A DNA stretch of 42,282 bases, from NCBI GenBank assembly GCA_009780795.1, contig WQZJ01000001.1, positions 1-42,282 on the forward strand. Direction: 5' to 3'. The DNA comes from Methanomassiliicoccaceae archaeon. Its GTDB lineage: Archaea > Thermoplasmatota > Thermoplasmata > Methanomassiliicoccales > Methanomethylophilaceae. The first letter of the stretch is position 1, and each line of letters begins with the position of its first letter. The notes beneath the pieces were generated by a model, which had not been told where the DNA came from, did no database searches, and saw only the letters and a list, made by a program, of their open reading frames with translations. The position numbers and the translations under genes were made by a program. Shown in pieces: positions 7,542-15,841 of the stretch.

Positions 7542-9058
7542 AACTTATCGCCAGATTGTACGACGTGGATTCCTCGGAGCCGAGAGTGGTCGCTCACGGA
7601 GAGGATTGCAAAGAATTGGGAGTGAAGCACATGGACCGCGTCAGGATCGACGCCAGGTCGTCGAAGGTGATAGTGGTGAGCATATCCGACTCCGTGGTGA
7701 AGAAGGGTGAGATATTGATACCAATGTCCCTGATGACGACGGTGGGCGCGGAGGTAGGGACGCCGGTGGAAGTGGTATATTCCCCGAAGCCCGATTCCGT
7801 GCGCAGCATCAGAAAGAAGATGGACTCCGTCAAACTGACCAAGGACGAGATACACGAGATCGTGTTCGACATCTATGAGGGAAAATTATCAAAGATAGAG
7901 ATATCCGCGTGGCTCACCGCACTGTACATCAACGGCATGGATAACGAGGAGATAGCAAACTTCACGCAGTCGATGGTGAACACCGGTGAGAAGATAGTGT
8001 TCGACAGGACCCCGGTGTTCGACTTCCACAGTCTAGGCGGCGTCCCCGGTAACAAGGTGACACCGATCGTCGTCTCGATAGTGGCATCCGCGGGTCTAAT
8101 GTTGCCGAAGACATCGTCCCGTGCCATAAGCAGCGCATGCGGCACGTCCGACTTCGTTGAGGTGTTCTGTGACGTGGAGTTGGATGCGGCGAAGCTCAAG
8201 AAGATATCCGAGACGATAGGTGGTGTGCTGGCATGGGGCGGTTCCATGAACATAGCACCGGTGGATGACATGGTGATAGACATAGAGTACCCGCTTGGGA
8301 TAAACCCGCGCGCACAGATGCTCGCGTCGATCCTCAGCAAGAAACTCGCGATAAGCGCAACCCATCTGCTCGTGGACATACCGATGGGCTCCGGCACAAA
8401 GGTGAAGACACTGGAGGAGGCGAGGGAGTACGCACGCGACCTGATGGAACTGGGCACAAAACTCGGAATGAGGACCGAGTGTGCGATAACATACGGCGAC
8501 CAGCCGGTCGGTAACGCGATCGGTCCGGCGCTGGAGGCGCGTGAATGCATACGCATACTGGAGGGTATGACACATCCCGCGAGCGTGGTCGAGAAGGCAT
8601 GCGACCTTGCCGGTATGATACTTGAGATGGGAGGCATCCCGGACGGACCGACGAGGGCGCGTGAGATATTGTCGTCGGGTGAGGCGCTCAGCAAGTTCAG
8701 GGAGATAGTGGAGGCGCAGGGCGGCAAGAAGAACATAATGTCTGAGGACATCCCCATCGGAAAATACGTACATGATGTGAAGGCCGTTCGGGCCGGATAC
8801 ATCCATTCGATAGACAACAAGGACCTTGTGACGATCGCACGTGCGGCCGGTGCGCCCGCGGACAAGGGCGCAGGTATATTACTGTACAGAAAGAAGGGGC
8901 AGAGGGCCGAGAAAGGTGAGACGCTCTTCCAGATATATGCGGACAACCAGACAAAGGCGGACCGCGCCAGGGACATGGCCATAAAACTGGCACCGGTCGA
9001 CATCGAAGGGATGCTGATAAAGAAGGTCCCGAACCCGTCGGCACTGAAGGGGATATGA
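7538..9058 (+). CDS. deoA: AMP phosphorylase
   Basis: This 506-residue phosphorylase splits AMP (and other NMPs) with phosphate into the free base and ribose 1,5-bisphosphate. An N-terminal ~85-residue domain found in the archaeal AMP-specific enzymes comes before the thymidine-phosphorylase-like core. The core shows DFHSLGGVPGNKVTPIV, the glycine-rich phosphate-binding region, then MPKTSSRAISSACGTSDF-type sequence and a C-terminal alpha/beta domain. The ATG at 7538 overlaps the rbcL stop in an ATGA, so translation is coupled. It feeds the isomerase two genes upstream, so the operon holds the whole AMP-to-3-phosphoglycerate pathway. Confidence 0.92.
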   Translation: MKLIARLYDVDSSEPRVVAHGEDCKELGVKHMDRVRIDARSSKVIVVSISDSVVKKGEILIPMSLMTTVGAEVGTPVEVVYSPKPDSVRSIRKKMDSVKLTKDEIHEIVFDIYEGKLSKIEISAWLTALYINGMDNEEIANFTQSMVNTGEKIVFDRTPVFDFHSLGGVPGNKVTPIVVSIVASAGLMLPKTSSRAISSACGTSDFVEVFCDVELDAAKLKKISETIGGVLAWGGSMNIAPVDDMVIDIEYPLGINPRAQMLASILSKKLAISATHLLVDIPMGSGTKVKTLEEAREYARDLMELGTKLGMRTECAITYGDQPVGNAIGPALEARECIRILEGMTHPASVVEKACDLAGMILEMGGIPDGPTRAREILSSGEALSKFREIVEAQGGKKNIMSEDIPIGKYVHDVKAVRAGYIHSIDNKDLVTIARAAGAPADKGAGILLYRKKGQRAEKGETLFQIYADNQTKADRARDMAIKLAPVDIEGMLIKKVPNPSALKGI

Positions 9059-9849
9059 CCCGAGAGCTCTGTTTCACGGTGGATGTGGACAGGGATGTCA
9101 ACGAACGCATTCCTGGCAGGACGGACGCGGTATCGCCGAACACCGGCGGAAAGGCAAGGTTCACGTCGTCGGAGGCAGGCGTGAACATGGTACTCGAGCT
9201 GCTTGACAGCATCGGAGCAAAGGCGACGTTCTTCGCTGAGGCGAGGACGCTAAGGAACATAGATGTCCATTTCGGCAAGAACGAGGTTGCAATGCACGGC
9301 CTCGATCACGAGGACATGACGGGCGAGGTGTCCGGGATAACGCTGACCGACGACGAGATGCGCAACATAATGCGAACATCCGCCGATACGATCAGGGACG
9401 TGACCGGCAGCTCACCGAAGGGCTTCAGGGCGCCTTACATGAGGATCGATGAGAGAATAGTGAACATATTACCGGAGTTCGGCATAAGATATGATTCATC
9501 GATGTACGCGGACCTCGGAAGCTCAATGCGCCCGTACCGTCTGAACAGCGGGATAACGGAGATACCCGTCCCCGTCCGTGTCGACGGTAACGGAAAGAGA
9601 ATGGCAGCATACCTGTGGCCGATGCATGAAGGTATCCGCAAATTCAGCGAATATATAGAGATGGCTAACGTCATGGAGGACGGCGTATTCGTGATAGCGA
9701 CACATAGCTGGCACATGACAGAATCCAGATCGGACGGTATTTTCGACAACGCTCGCAGAGAGAAGAACCTGAGAGATGTGAGAGAGATACTAACATCACT
9801 CCTGGACGACGGTTTCAAAATGGCGAGGATGTCCGACGTCGGCGTCTGA
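9055..9849 (+). CDS. Polysaccharide deacetylase-like (NodB-fold) protein
   Basis: This 264-residue carbohydrate-esterase-4-like protein has no signal peptide and so is probably cytoplasmic. The NodB-fold marks are the first acidic strand LCFTVDVDRD, the metal-binding HGLDH (H-x3-H), and the RAPYMR segment; a final histidine region ATHSWHMTES lies near the C-terminus. Relatives remove N-acetyl or formyl groups from sugars or amides. The ATG at 9055 overlaps the AMP phosphorylase stop in an ATGA, so it is the last gene of the AMP-salvage operon, but no step of that pathway needs a deacetylase. Its substrate is unknown. A hairpin ends the operon 30 bp later. Confidence 0.78.
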   Translation: MTRELCFTVDVDRDVNERIPGRTDAVSPNTGGKARFTSSEAGVNMVLELLDSIGAKATFFAEARTLRNIDVHFGKNEVAMHGLDHEDMTGEVSGITLTDDEMRNIMRTSADTIRDVTGSSPKGFRAPYMRIDERIVNILPEFGIRYDSSMYADLGSSMRPYRLNSGITEIPVPVRVDGNGKRMAAYLWPMHEGIRKFSEYIEMANVMEDGVFVIATHSWHMTESRSDGIFDNARREKNLRDVREILTSLLDDGFKMARMSDVGV

Positions 9850-9880
9850 CACACACAGGCGGCACATACTCCGGCCCTCT

Positions 9881-9898
9881 GACGGACATTTATCCGTC
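9881..9898 (+). terminator. Hairpin after the AMP-salvage operon
   Basis: GACGGA (9881-9886) and TCCGTC (9893-9898) form a perfect 6-bp stem around a 6-base loop, 31 bases after the last stop of the operon. There is no clear T-run directly behind it, so its role as terminator is only likely. Confidence 0.4.
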
Positions 9899-9966
9899 TG
9901 CCGGTCAAAAACGAAAATTTTGAAAGTTCAGAGATACGTCGTGCGGTGTGAAGCCGATGCGCAAAA

Positions 9967-10003
9967 TGATATAAGCGTGCACAATATACAATGGCATAAG
10001 GGG
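9967..10003 (+). promoter_or_regulatory. Promoter and ribosome site of vapB
   Basis: A TGATATAAG box at 9968-9976 lies ~40 nt before the start, and AAGGGG at 9998-10003 precedes two adjacent ATGs at 10009 and 10012. A second AT-rich stretch at 9983-9990 could also serve. Confidence 0.4.
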
Positions 10004-10011
10004 ACCGTATG

Positions 10012-10245
10012 ATGTCGCAGACGCAGATAAGTATTGAAACAAGCGTTTACGAGAAGATGAAGCATATAGCGGACGGAAAGGGAATGACGGCCTCCCATTA
10101 TGTCAACGAATTGTTGGAAAAAAGTGCCGAAGAGACCCCGGGAAGGGGCCACGTATGGAAGTTCTTCGGCGTGATAGACGATGAGACCTTCGAGGTTCCT
10201 GAAGATCGACCCGGATCGTGGGATGCCCCGAGGGAAAGATTATGA
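10012..10245 (+). CDS. vapB: VapB-like antitoxin
   Basis: This 77-residue protein has an N-terminal ribbon-helix-helix-like segment (QISIETSVYEKMKHIADGKG and the following helix) for binding its own promoter. The C-terminal tail around WKFFGVIDDETFEVPEDRP is the type that blocks a PIN toxin. Its stop overlaps the start of the following toxin gene in an ATGA at 10242, the normal coupled layout. The start may be either ATG, at 10009 or 10012; the second has the better 8-base spacing from AAGGGG. The gene itself looks intact even though its partner is frameshifted. Confidence 0.75.
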   Translation: MSQTQISIETSVYEKMKHIADGKGMTASHYVNELLEKSAEETPGRGHVWKFFGVIDDETFEVPEDRPGSWDAPRERL

Positions 10246-10645
10246 CATATTTTCTAGATTCGAACATCCTGATATTTTTACTCAGAGGCAAAAACGAAAG
10301 GATTGCGAAAAAGATAGATCTCTCTATGACAATGATATCAAGATTCCTTCCGTGGTCGTGGCGGAACTGATAGAGGGTGCCTGTGCAAGTCGCGATGCCG
10401 AACGCAACATCAAACAAACGCTGACATTCATAGATCCGTATGAAACTGTACCGTTTGATAAAGACACGGCGATGATATGCGGTAAAGTAGGCGCAAAACT
10501 GAGAGCTGAAGGAAGAATGATAGGCCCCAAAGATCTTATGATAGCCGCCACGGTGATATCGCGCAATGGTGTGCTCGTTACGAACAACACAAAAGAATTC
10601 AGTCGTATAGAAGGTCTTCGTTTGGAAGACTGGACCGAACCCTGA
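10242..10645 (+). pseudogene. vapC: VapC-like PIN-domain toxin, frameshifted
   Basis: The N-terminal PIN strand MTYFLDSNILIFLLRGKNER is read from the ATG at 10242, but this frame stops near 10370. The rest of the PIN domain (PSVVVAELIEGA with the second acidic residue, KDLMIAATVI with the third, VTNNTKEFSRI) continues in another frame to 10645. The two frames join smoothly if one CT is removed from CTCTCT at 10320-10325, giving DLYDNDIKIP. So a 2-nt slip in a dinucleotide repeat breaks an otherwise complete ~133-residue RNase toxin. All catalytic positions are still encoded, which suggests a recent or reversible change. A sequencing error in the repeat is the main alternative. Confidence 0.78.
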
Positions 10646-10772
10646 ATGCATCTAAAGCGTCTGAATGACGATATCCGTACACTTTCCGTACCTCATCGGG
10701 GGCGCATTCACTCGACTCAGGAAACATGGCACACCGTTCGACCGTCCCACTGTGCCCGCGGGCGCGTGAGAA

Positions 10773-10780
10773 TATTAATA
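10773..10780 (+). promoter_or_regulatory. TATA box of folD
   Basis: TATTAATA lies about 35 nt before the GTG start of folD and is the only AT-rich stretch in the 166-bp gap after the toxin gene. The remainder of the gap shows no gene. Confidence 0.5.
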
Positions 10781-10811
10781 CCGCGACTGCAATGCGCAGA
10801 CGGGAGATCAG

Positions 10812-11690
10812 GTGTTCAGGTTAATCAATGGTAATGAGATTTCTTCATCGATATACGAAGAGCTGAAGGGAAGGATAGCCTCGCTCAGGTCGAAGGGCAT
10901 CACGCCGGGACTGGCTGTCGTCCTCGTGGGCGAGGACCCGGCGTCCCAGGTGTACGTCAGGATGAAAGGGAAGAAGTGCGAGGAGCTCGGGATGCATTCG
11001 GTCACGATCGTGCTTCCGGCGGATACGACGGAATCGGAACTTCTTAAAAAAGTGGACGAGCTGAACAGCGACAGTAAGATACACGGGTTCCTGGTCCAGT
11101 TGCCGCTGCCGAAGAACATAGACGAGGATAAGGTGATAAACGCCATAGACCCGAGGAAGGATGTCGACGGGTTCCATCCGAGCAACGTCGGAAGTATGCT
11201 GATCGGAAAGCCGCTGTTCCTTCCGGCGACGCCCGCGGGCGTCCAGCAGATGCTCATCCGCAGCGGTGTCGATATATCAGGCAAGCATGTGGTCGTCGTC
11301 GGCAGAAGCAACATAGTCGGAAAGCCGATTGCCGCAATGCTCGTACAGAAGGGCGCCGGCGCGGATGCTACCGTGACGGTCGTACACTCGAGGACGAAGA
11401 ATTTAGGAGAACTTACCAAATTGGCCGACATACTGATCGTGGCCATGGGGAAGGCGCGGTTCATAACCGCGGATATGGTGAAAGACGGCGCTGTGGTCAT
11501 AGACGTCGGCACGAACAGGATAGACGACCCGTCCAGCGAGAAAGGCTCGAGATTGGTGGGCGATGTGGATTTCGACAACGTCAAGGAAAAGACAGCAGCG
11601 ATAACCCCGGTCCCGGGAGGAGTGGGACCGATGACGATATGCATGCTCATGGCCAACACGGTCATGGCGGCCGAACTATCGTTACTGTGA
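10812..11690 (+). CDS. folD: Methylenetetrahydrofolate dehydrogenase/cyclohydrolase
   Basis: This 292-residue two-function enzyme interconverts methylene- and 10-formyl-tetrahydrofolate. The N-terminal catalytic domain has the active-site segment with SQVYVRMKGKKCEELGM (tyrosine and lysine conserved), then GFLVQLPLPKNID, and DVDGFHPSNVG. The Rossmann domain carries VVVGRSNIVGKPIA, and the protein ends with TPVPGGVGPMT, a FolD hallmark. Methanogens of most orders use tetrahydromethanopterin instead; a FolD fits Methanomassiliicoccales, in which the methanopterin carbon branch is largely missing. The GTG start matches the family's usual N-terminus. kptA follows after 18 bp. Confidence 0.94.
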   Translation: MFRLINGNEISSSIYEELKGRIASLRSKGITPGLAVVLVGEDPASQVYVRMKGKKCEELGMHSVTIVLPADTTESELLKKVDELNSDSKIHGFLVQLPLPKNIDEDKVINAIDPRKDVDGFHPSNVGSMLIGKPLFLPATPAGVQQMLIRSGVDISGKHVVVVGRSNIVGKPIAAMLVQKGAGADATVTVVHSRTKNLGELTKLADILIVAMGKARFITADMVKDGAVVIDVGTNRIDDPSSEKGSRLVGDVDFDNVKEKTAAITPVPGGVGPMTICMLMANTVMAAELSLL

Positions 11691-11708
11691 TGCTACAAAG
11701 GTGACAAA

Positions 11709-12359
11709 ATGAAAGAATGCGAGGCGCACGGATACTACCGTGAAGAGATATGCCCGGTGTGCGGTGACCCGGACGGAAGATTCCTGATGAACGATTCGGA
11801 GGTCGAGAGGCTCGGAAGGACCCTCGCCGGGATACTGAGGCACGGAAAGTTCGAACCCGATATGGACGATCAGGGATTCGTCAGTATGAGAGAGATAATC
11901 TATCTTGTGAAGGAACACAACTACCGCATGCACTGGCTGAGACCGCACCATGTGATCGCGCTGGTCGAGACCGACCCCAAGGGAAGGTACCAGATATCAG
12001 GGGACCTGGTAAGGGCCACGTACGGTCATTCGATACCGCTCGAGCTGGAACTGCCGACGGATGACGTTCCGGCGGAACTGTTCTTCCCGACCACGGCGGA
12101 GGAGGTCGACATAATACTGGAGACCGGACTCCTTCCGTCGGACCGCTCGATGGTCCATCTTTCGTTGACGTACGAGGATGCGATGAGAGCCGGTAAAGTA
12201 AGGGTGGACAATCCGATAATCCTTGTCATAGACGCGGATGCGGTGTTCGATGCCGGTCTCGACATAGGGAAGGCAGGAAGGACCGTGTTCCTTGCAAAGG
12301 AAATACCCCCGGACTGTCTGGAGATCGCGGTCGAGAGCGATTATGCGGAGGATAACTGA
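11709..12359 (+). CDS. kptA: RNA 2'-phosphotransferase (Tpt1/KptA)
   Basis: This 216-residue enzyme moves a 2'-phosphate from RNA to NAD. The archaeal form starts with a small zinc ribbon, here CEAHGYYREEICPVCGDP. The catalytic set follows: LRHGK (arginine and histidine), RATYGHS (third arginine) and HLSLTYEDAMRAG (fourth arginine). All four expected catalytic residues are present. The 2'-phosphate substrate in archaea is not well defined, because archaeal tRNA ligation does not leave one. GGTGA lies just in front of the ATG, and the stop overlaps the next start in a TGATG. Confidence 0.92.
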   Translation: MKECEAHGYYREEICPVCGDPDGRFLMNDSEVERLGRTLAGILRHGKFEPDMDDQGFVSMREIIYLVKEHNYRMHWLRPHHVIALVETDPKGRYQISGDLVRATYGHSIPLELELPTDDVPAELFFPTTAEEVDIILETGLLPSDRSMVHLSLTYEDAMRAGKVRVDNPIILVIDADAVFDAGLDIGKAGRTVFLAKEIPPDCLEIAVESDYAEDN

Positions 12360-13306
12360 TGGTCACGCTCAAACCTGAGGAGGTGGAGGCAAAACACGGC
12401 AAACTGTTCTGCCAAGGTTTCTTCACGATGGTGGACGAGGAGAACGGTGTCGCCCAGATAGTGGAGAAATGTGTCTCCCGCGGTCCGATAGAATGGGATC
12501 TCGTCAACAGGAAGAGAACGGGCGGGGTGCTGAGGGACATACGATCGGACGGCATGACGATAGTGATGGACGTCGCCATCGGCGAGGCCCCTCTGAACTT
12601 CGGCCCCGTGTCCGCGGAGCTCGGAGGGCAGGGGATAAGCTCGCTCCTTGTCAAAGGGGACAGGGTGCACACCAAATGGAGCGGCCTGGCAGGTGCGTCG
12701 GTCGGCGTGGGGGCATGCATACCTCAGTGCAGAGATGTCATAGAGACGATATATCCAGATGATTTCAAGATGGGCGGCGCGCACCGCGCCGATGTTGAGA
12801 TAGTGACACCTAAGATGATACGCGTTGTCATCGGCACCGACGACACCGACACCAAGGAGAAGGGAGCGTCATGGGTGCTGATGATGAAGCTCGGACGGGA
12901 GTGCCCCACAGGGAGATTCCTAGACCAGAAGATCATACAGCTCAACCCGAAGGCACCCAATAAGACGACCAACTGCTGTTCCACCGCCGTATCATTCGCT
13001 GTAAGGCCGGATGAGGCCGATGCGCTCGTCGCATTCGCTAAAGATTTCATTGCAAAGAACACATATTCCGACGAGACTGTGATGACCGTGTTCAAGGGAC
13101 TCAAGATACCGAAGAGGCTGGAAGAGTTCGGATGGAGCGCGAAGCGTACGCTTCTGACGCCGGAGGACGCTCACGCGATCGCGGATGAATGCGGCGTGGA
13201 GATAGTCCGTATAACCGGGGACAAGGGCGTGATCGGCGCCGTGGCGGCGATCGGATGCTTCGACATGGGCATAAGGGCCGCCGGGGTACCGGAGGATTTC
13301 AGTTAA
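12359..13306 (+). CDS. Methanogenesis marker protein 11 (TiaS-related)
   Basis: This 315-residue protein is recognised as the methanogen-restricted marker 11 family. Its middle part holds VVIGTDDTDTKEKGASWV (about residues 157-174), which matches the ATP-binding GIDDTDS-type motif of TiaS, the enzyme that attaches agmatine to the anticodon of tRNA-Ile2. The N-terminal domain (AQIVEKCVSRGPIEWD and onward) is particular to the family. The true function is unknown; an ATP-dependent transfer reaction on RNA is a reasonable guess from the homology. It is translationally coupled to kptA, an RNA-end enzyme, which agrees with that guess but does not prove it. Confidence 0.75.
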   Translation: MVTLKPEEVEAKHGKLFCQGFFTMVDEENGVAQIVEKCVSRGPIEWDLVNRKRTGGVLRDIRSDGMTIVMDVAIGEAPLNFGPVSAELGGQGISSLLVKGDRVHTKWSGLAGASVGVGACIPQCRDVIETIYPDDFKMGGAHRADVEIVTPKMIRVVIGTDDTDTKEKGASWVLMMKLGRECPTGRFLDQKIIQLNPKAPNKTTNCCSTAVSFAVRPDEADALVAFAKDFIAKNTYSDETVMTVFKGLKIPKRLEEFGWSAKRTLLTPEDAHAIADECGVEIVRITGDKGVIGAVAAIGCFDMGIRAAGVPEDFS

Positions 13307-13307
13307 G

Positions 13308-14087
13308 ATGACCTTGAAGGATGTTCTGAAGAGGAAGGCGTACAATCGGTACGAGGTAAAGCTCGAGAGAGAAGTGAAACAAGGTCACATACCGAATCAC
13401 GTGGCCGTCATAATGGACGGCAACAGAAGGTATGCCAAGGAGACGCTGAAGGCGGACGCGAAGGAAGGGCACCTGAAAGGTAAGGAAAAACTGGAGGAGA
13501 TGCTGGACTGGTGCATGGAGCTCGGCGTCAAAGTATTGACTGTATATGCATTCTCTACCGAGAACTTCTCGCGGATGGAAGATGAGGTGGAGTTCCTGAT
13601 GGACCTCCTTGAAAAGACACTTATATCGTTCGCGGACGATGAACGGATACATGAGAACAAGATCAAACTGACGGTGATCGGCGACATCGACATGATACCG
13701 GACGAGGTCGCGAGAGCGGTAAGGTATGCTGAGGAGAGAACATCCGAATACACCGGGTTCTACCTGAACATGGCGATAGCATACAGCGGCCGCCAGGAGA
13801 TCAAGGACGCGATAAAGAGCATAGCGCGCAAAGTGAGGGACGGCGAACTGGATGTGGAGGAGATAAGCGAATCGTTGATCTCGGGACATATGTACGCCCC
13901 GTCCCTGCCGGACCCGGACCTGGTCCTCAGGACATCCGGCGAGCTGCGCGTATCTAATTTTCTGCTGTGGCAGATGGCATATTCGGAACTGTATTTCACG
14001 GACATATATTGGCCCGGATTCAGGAAGATGGACTTCATGAGGGCGATAAGGGAGTATCAGTTACGCTCAAGAAGGTTCGGACATTAA
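13308..14087 (+). CDS. uppS: cis-Prenyltransferase (polyprenyl diphosphate synthase)
   Basis: This 259-residue enzyme lengthens an allylic diphosphate with Z-isoprene units to make the polyprenol carrier used for protein glycosylation and surface sugars. The signature segments are all there: VIMDGNRRYAKE near residues 30-41, VYAFSTENFSRMEDEV, and the C-terminal LVLRTSGELRVSNFLLWQ followed by YSELYFTDIYWPGF. The length fits. The ATG follows the marker-11 stop by one base, so it is the fourth gene of the folD run. An AT-rich stretch and a separate gene follow. Confidence 0.93.
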   Translation: MTLKDVLKRKAYNRYEVKLEREVKQGHIPNHVAVIMDGNRRYAKETLKADAKEGHLKGKEKLEEMLDWCMELGVKVLTVYAFSTENFSRMEDEVEFLMDLLEKTLISFADDERIHENKIKLTVIGDIDMIPDEVARAVRYAEERTSEYTGFYLNMAIAYSGRQEIKDAIKSIARKVRDGELDVEEISESLISGHMYAPSLPDPDLVLRTSGELRVSNFLLWQMAYSELYFTDIYWPGFRKMDFMRAIREYQLRSRRFGH

Positions 14088-14116
14088 TTAATATGAAATA
14101 GTCCATCTCGGGGGCG

Positions 14117-15841
14117 ATGGCATCGGATATCATATTCCTGCATGCTCCGAGCGTGTACGACTTCCGAAAGAAACCGATATTCTACGGGCCGATAAGCGAC
14201 GTGGTCCCCTCGTCACCGGTGTTCGAGATGTATCCGATAGGATTCATGACGATGTCGTCCCACCTGGAGGCGGCCGGATACAGGACGAGAATAGTCAATC
14301 TTGCCGTTCAGATGCTCCAAAGCGCCAAGTTCGACGCCGAGAAAAAAATATCTAAACTGGATGCGAAGGTGTTCGCGATAGACCTGCACTGGATGCCCCA
14401 TGCGCACGGTGCGCTGGAGGTGGCGAAGCTGGTCAAGAAGCATCATCCAGACTCCGTCGTGGAACTGGGAGGTTTCACGTCATCGTATTTCCACGAGGAA
14501 CTGATACAGAGGCCGGAAGTGGACATGGTGATGCGCGGTGATTCGACCGAGATGCCCCACGTGACGCTGATGGACGCCCTGACAAAGGGAAAGGATCTTT
14601 CGGATGTCCCGAACCTCACATGGAAGGACAAGGACGGAAGGATCCATGTCAACGAACTGTCGTTCGTCCCCGATGATCTGGACTGGCTGAAGTTCGATTA
14701 CGGGACGATGATCCGTAACACACTCAGGCACCGCGACATAAAGGGGGCGCTGCCATGGCTGGGCTGGGACAAGCTTCCGCTGGCGTCGGTGTTCACCGTT
14801 CGAGGTTGTTCGTACAACTGTGCGGAATGCGGAGGTTCGGCGTTCGCCAACAAGAGACTCCTGTGCCGCAACAGACCCGCATTCAGGAGCCCGGAGAAGC
14901 TGGCAGAGGACATAGATTCGATAGGCGATTATCTCAAAGCACCGATATTCGTGATCGGTGACATAAGACAGCAGGGCAACGGGTACGCGGAACGTCTTTT
15001 CGAAGAGATCAAGAAAAGGAAGATAGACAACCACCTTGCGTTCGAGCTGTTCAAACCGGCGGACGAGGAATTCTACAGGATGGCGGAGAGCGCACTGGGC
15101 GAATACTCCGTGGAGTTCTCGCCGGACTCCCACGATGAACGGGTGCGCGAAGCGCTCGGAAGGAATTACGATAACGAGTCGATAGAGCGCACGGTACGAA
15201 AGGCGTTCGACCACGGATGCACGAGATTCGATCTGTTCTATATGACCGGCCTTCCGGAACAGACCAGAGAGTCCGCGCTGGACAGCGCCAGAGCATCGAA
15301 GAGGTTATGGGAGCTGGTGGACAAGGATGACGGCCTTTTCATATACAACGCGCCGTTCGCACCGTTCGTCGATCCCGGGAGCAGAGCGTTCGAGGACCCC
15401 GAGAGATGGGGGTACAGGTTCTTCGCCCGCACGCTGGAGGAGCACAGGGCGCTTCTCGATAACCCGTCATGGAAGCATGTGCTCTCGTACGAGACGAAAT
15501 GGATGACGCGCGACGATATCGCAGAGGTGTCGTATGATGCGGCGCTGGAACTGGCGAGGATGGAGCGCAAGTGCGACCGTATATCCAAAGAGGTCTTCGA
15601 TGAGCGCGTGGAGAGGACGACGAACGCCAGAACGATGCTCAAGAGGATAGATAAGATATTATTAATAAAGGACGCGCGCGAGCGCGAAGAGGGTTTGTGG
15701 GCGATAAAAGAGGAGGCGGAGAACCTGATGGCATCCACCGTCTGCAACAAGAAAGACCTCGATTGGAAGACGGGATCGATATGGTCCAACGCCCCCCGTA
15801 TAACTCTCGGCCTGATGAGGAACGCACTCAGGAAAAGATGA
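14117..15841 (+). CDS. B12-binding-domain radical SAM protein, Ta0216 type
   Basis: This 574-residue protein has an N-terminal cobalamin-binding-like Rossmann domain (to about residue 170; it opens with IIFLHAPSVYDFRKKP and contains VVELGGFTSSYF). A radical SAM domain with the cluster motif CSYNCAEC (C-x3-C-x2-C) follows at about residues 233-240, and an all-helical C-terminal part makes up the last ~120 residues. It resembles the Ta0216 family first seen in Thermoplasma. No reaction is known for that family; B12/radical SAM enzymes often methylate unreactive carbons. The N-terminal domain lacks an obvious DxHxxG cobalamin motif, so B12 binding may be base-off or absent. It sits alone, convergent with proC. 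Confidence 0.78.
   Translation: MASDIIFLHAPSVYDFRKKPIFYGPISDVVPSSPVFEMYPIGFMTMSSHLEAAGYRTRIVNLAVQMLQSAKFDAEKKISKLDAKVFAIDLHWMPHAHGALEVAKLVKKHHPDSVVELGGFTSSYFHEELIQRPEVDMVMRGDSTEMPHVTLMDALTKGKDLSDVPNLTWKDKDGRIHVNELSFVPDDLDWLKFDYGTMIRNTLRHRDIKGALPWLGWDKLPLASVFTVRGCSYNCAECGGSAFANKRLLCRNRPAFRSPEKLAEDIDSIGDYLKAPIFVIGDIRQQGNGYAERLFEEIKKRKIDNHLAFELFKPADEEFYRMAESALGEYSVEFSPDSHDERVREALGRNYDNESIERTVRKAFDHGCTRFDLFYMTGLPEQTRESALDSARASKRLWELVDKDDGLFIYNAPFAPFVDPGSRAFEDPERWGYRFFARTLEEHRALLDNPSWKHVLSYETKWMTRDDIAEVSYDAALELARMERKCDRISKEVFDERVERTTNARTMLKRIDKILLIKDAREREEGLWAIKEEAENLMASTVCNKKDLDWKTGSIWSNAPRITLGLMRNALRKR

Noticed and set aside
6926..7855. 309-codon minus-strand ORF opposite rbcL and deoA
   Set aside because: It crosses two certain genes in antisense and has no recognisable motif.
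7873..9003. Long minus-strand ORF opposite AMP phosphorylase
   Set aside because: The plus strand encodes a full, well conserved enzyme. The minus frame is a shadow with serine- and proline-rich composition and no family resemblance.
10181..10645. Reading the toxin from the in-frame start at 10181 as an intact 154-aa protein
   Set aside because: That frame starts inside the antitoxin gene and lacks the first PIN strand, which is found in the other frame from 10242. A frameshifted toxin fits all features.
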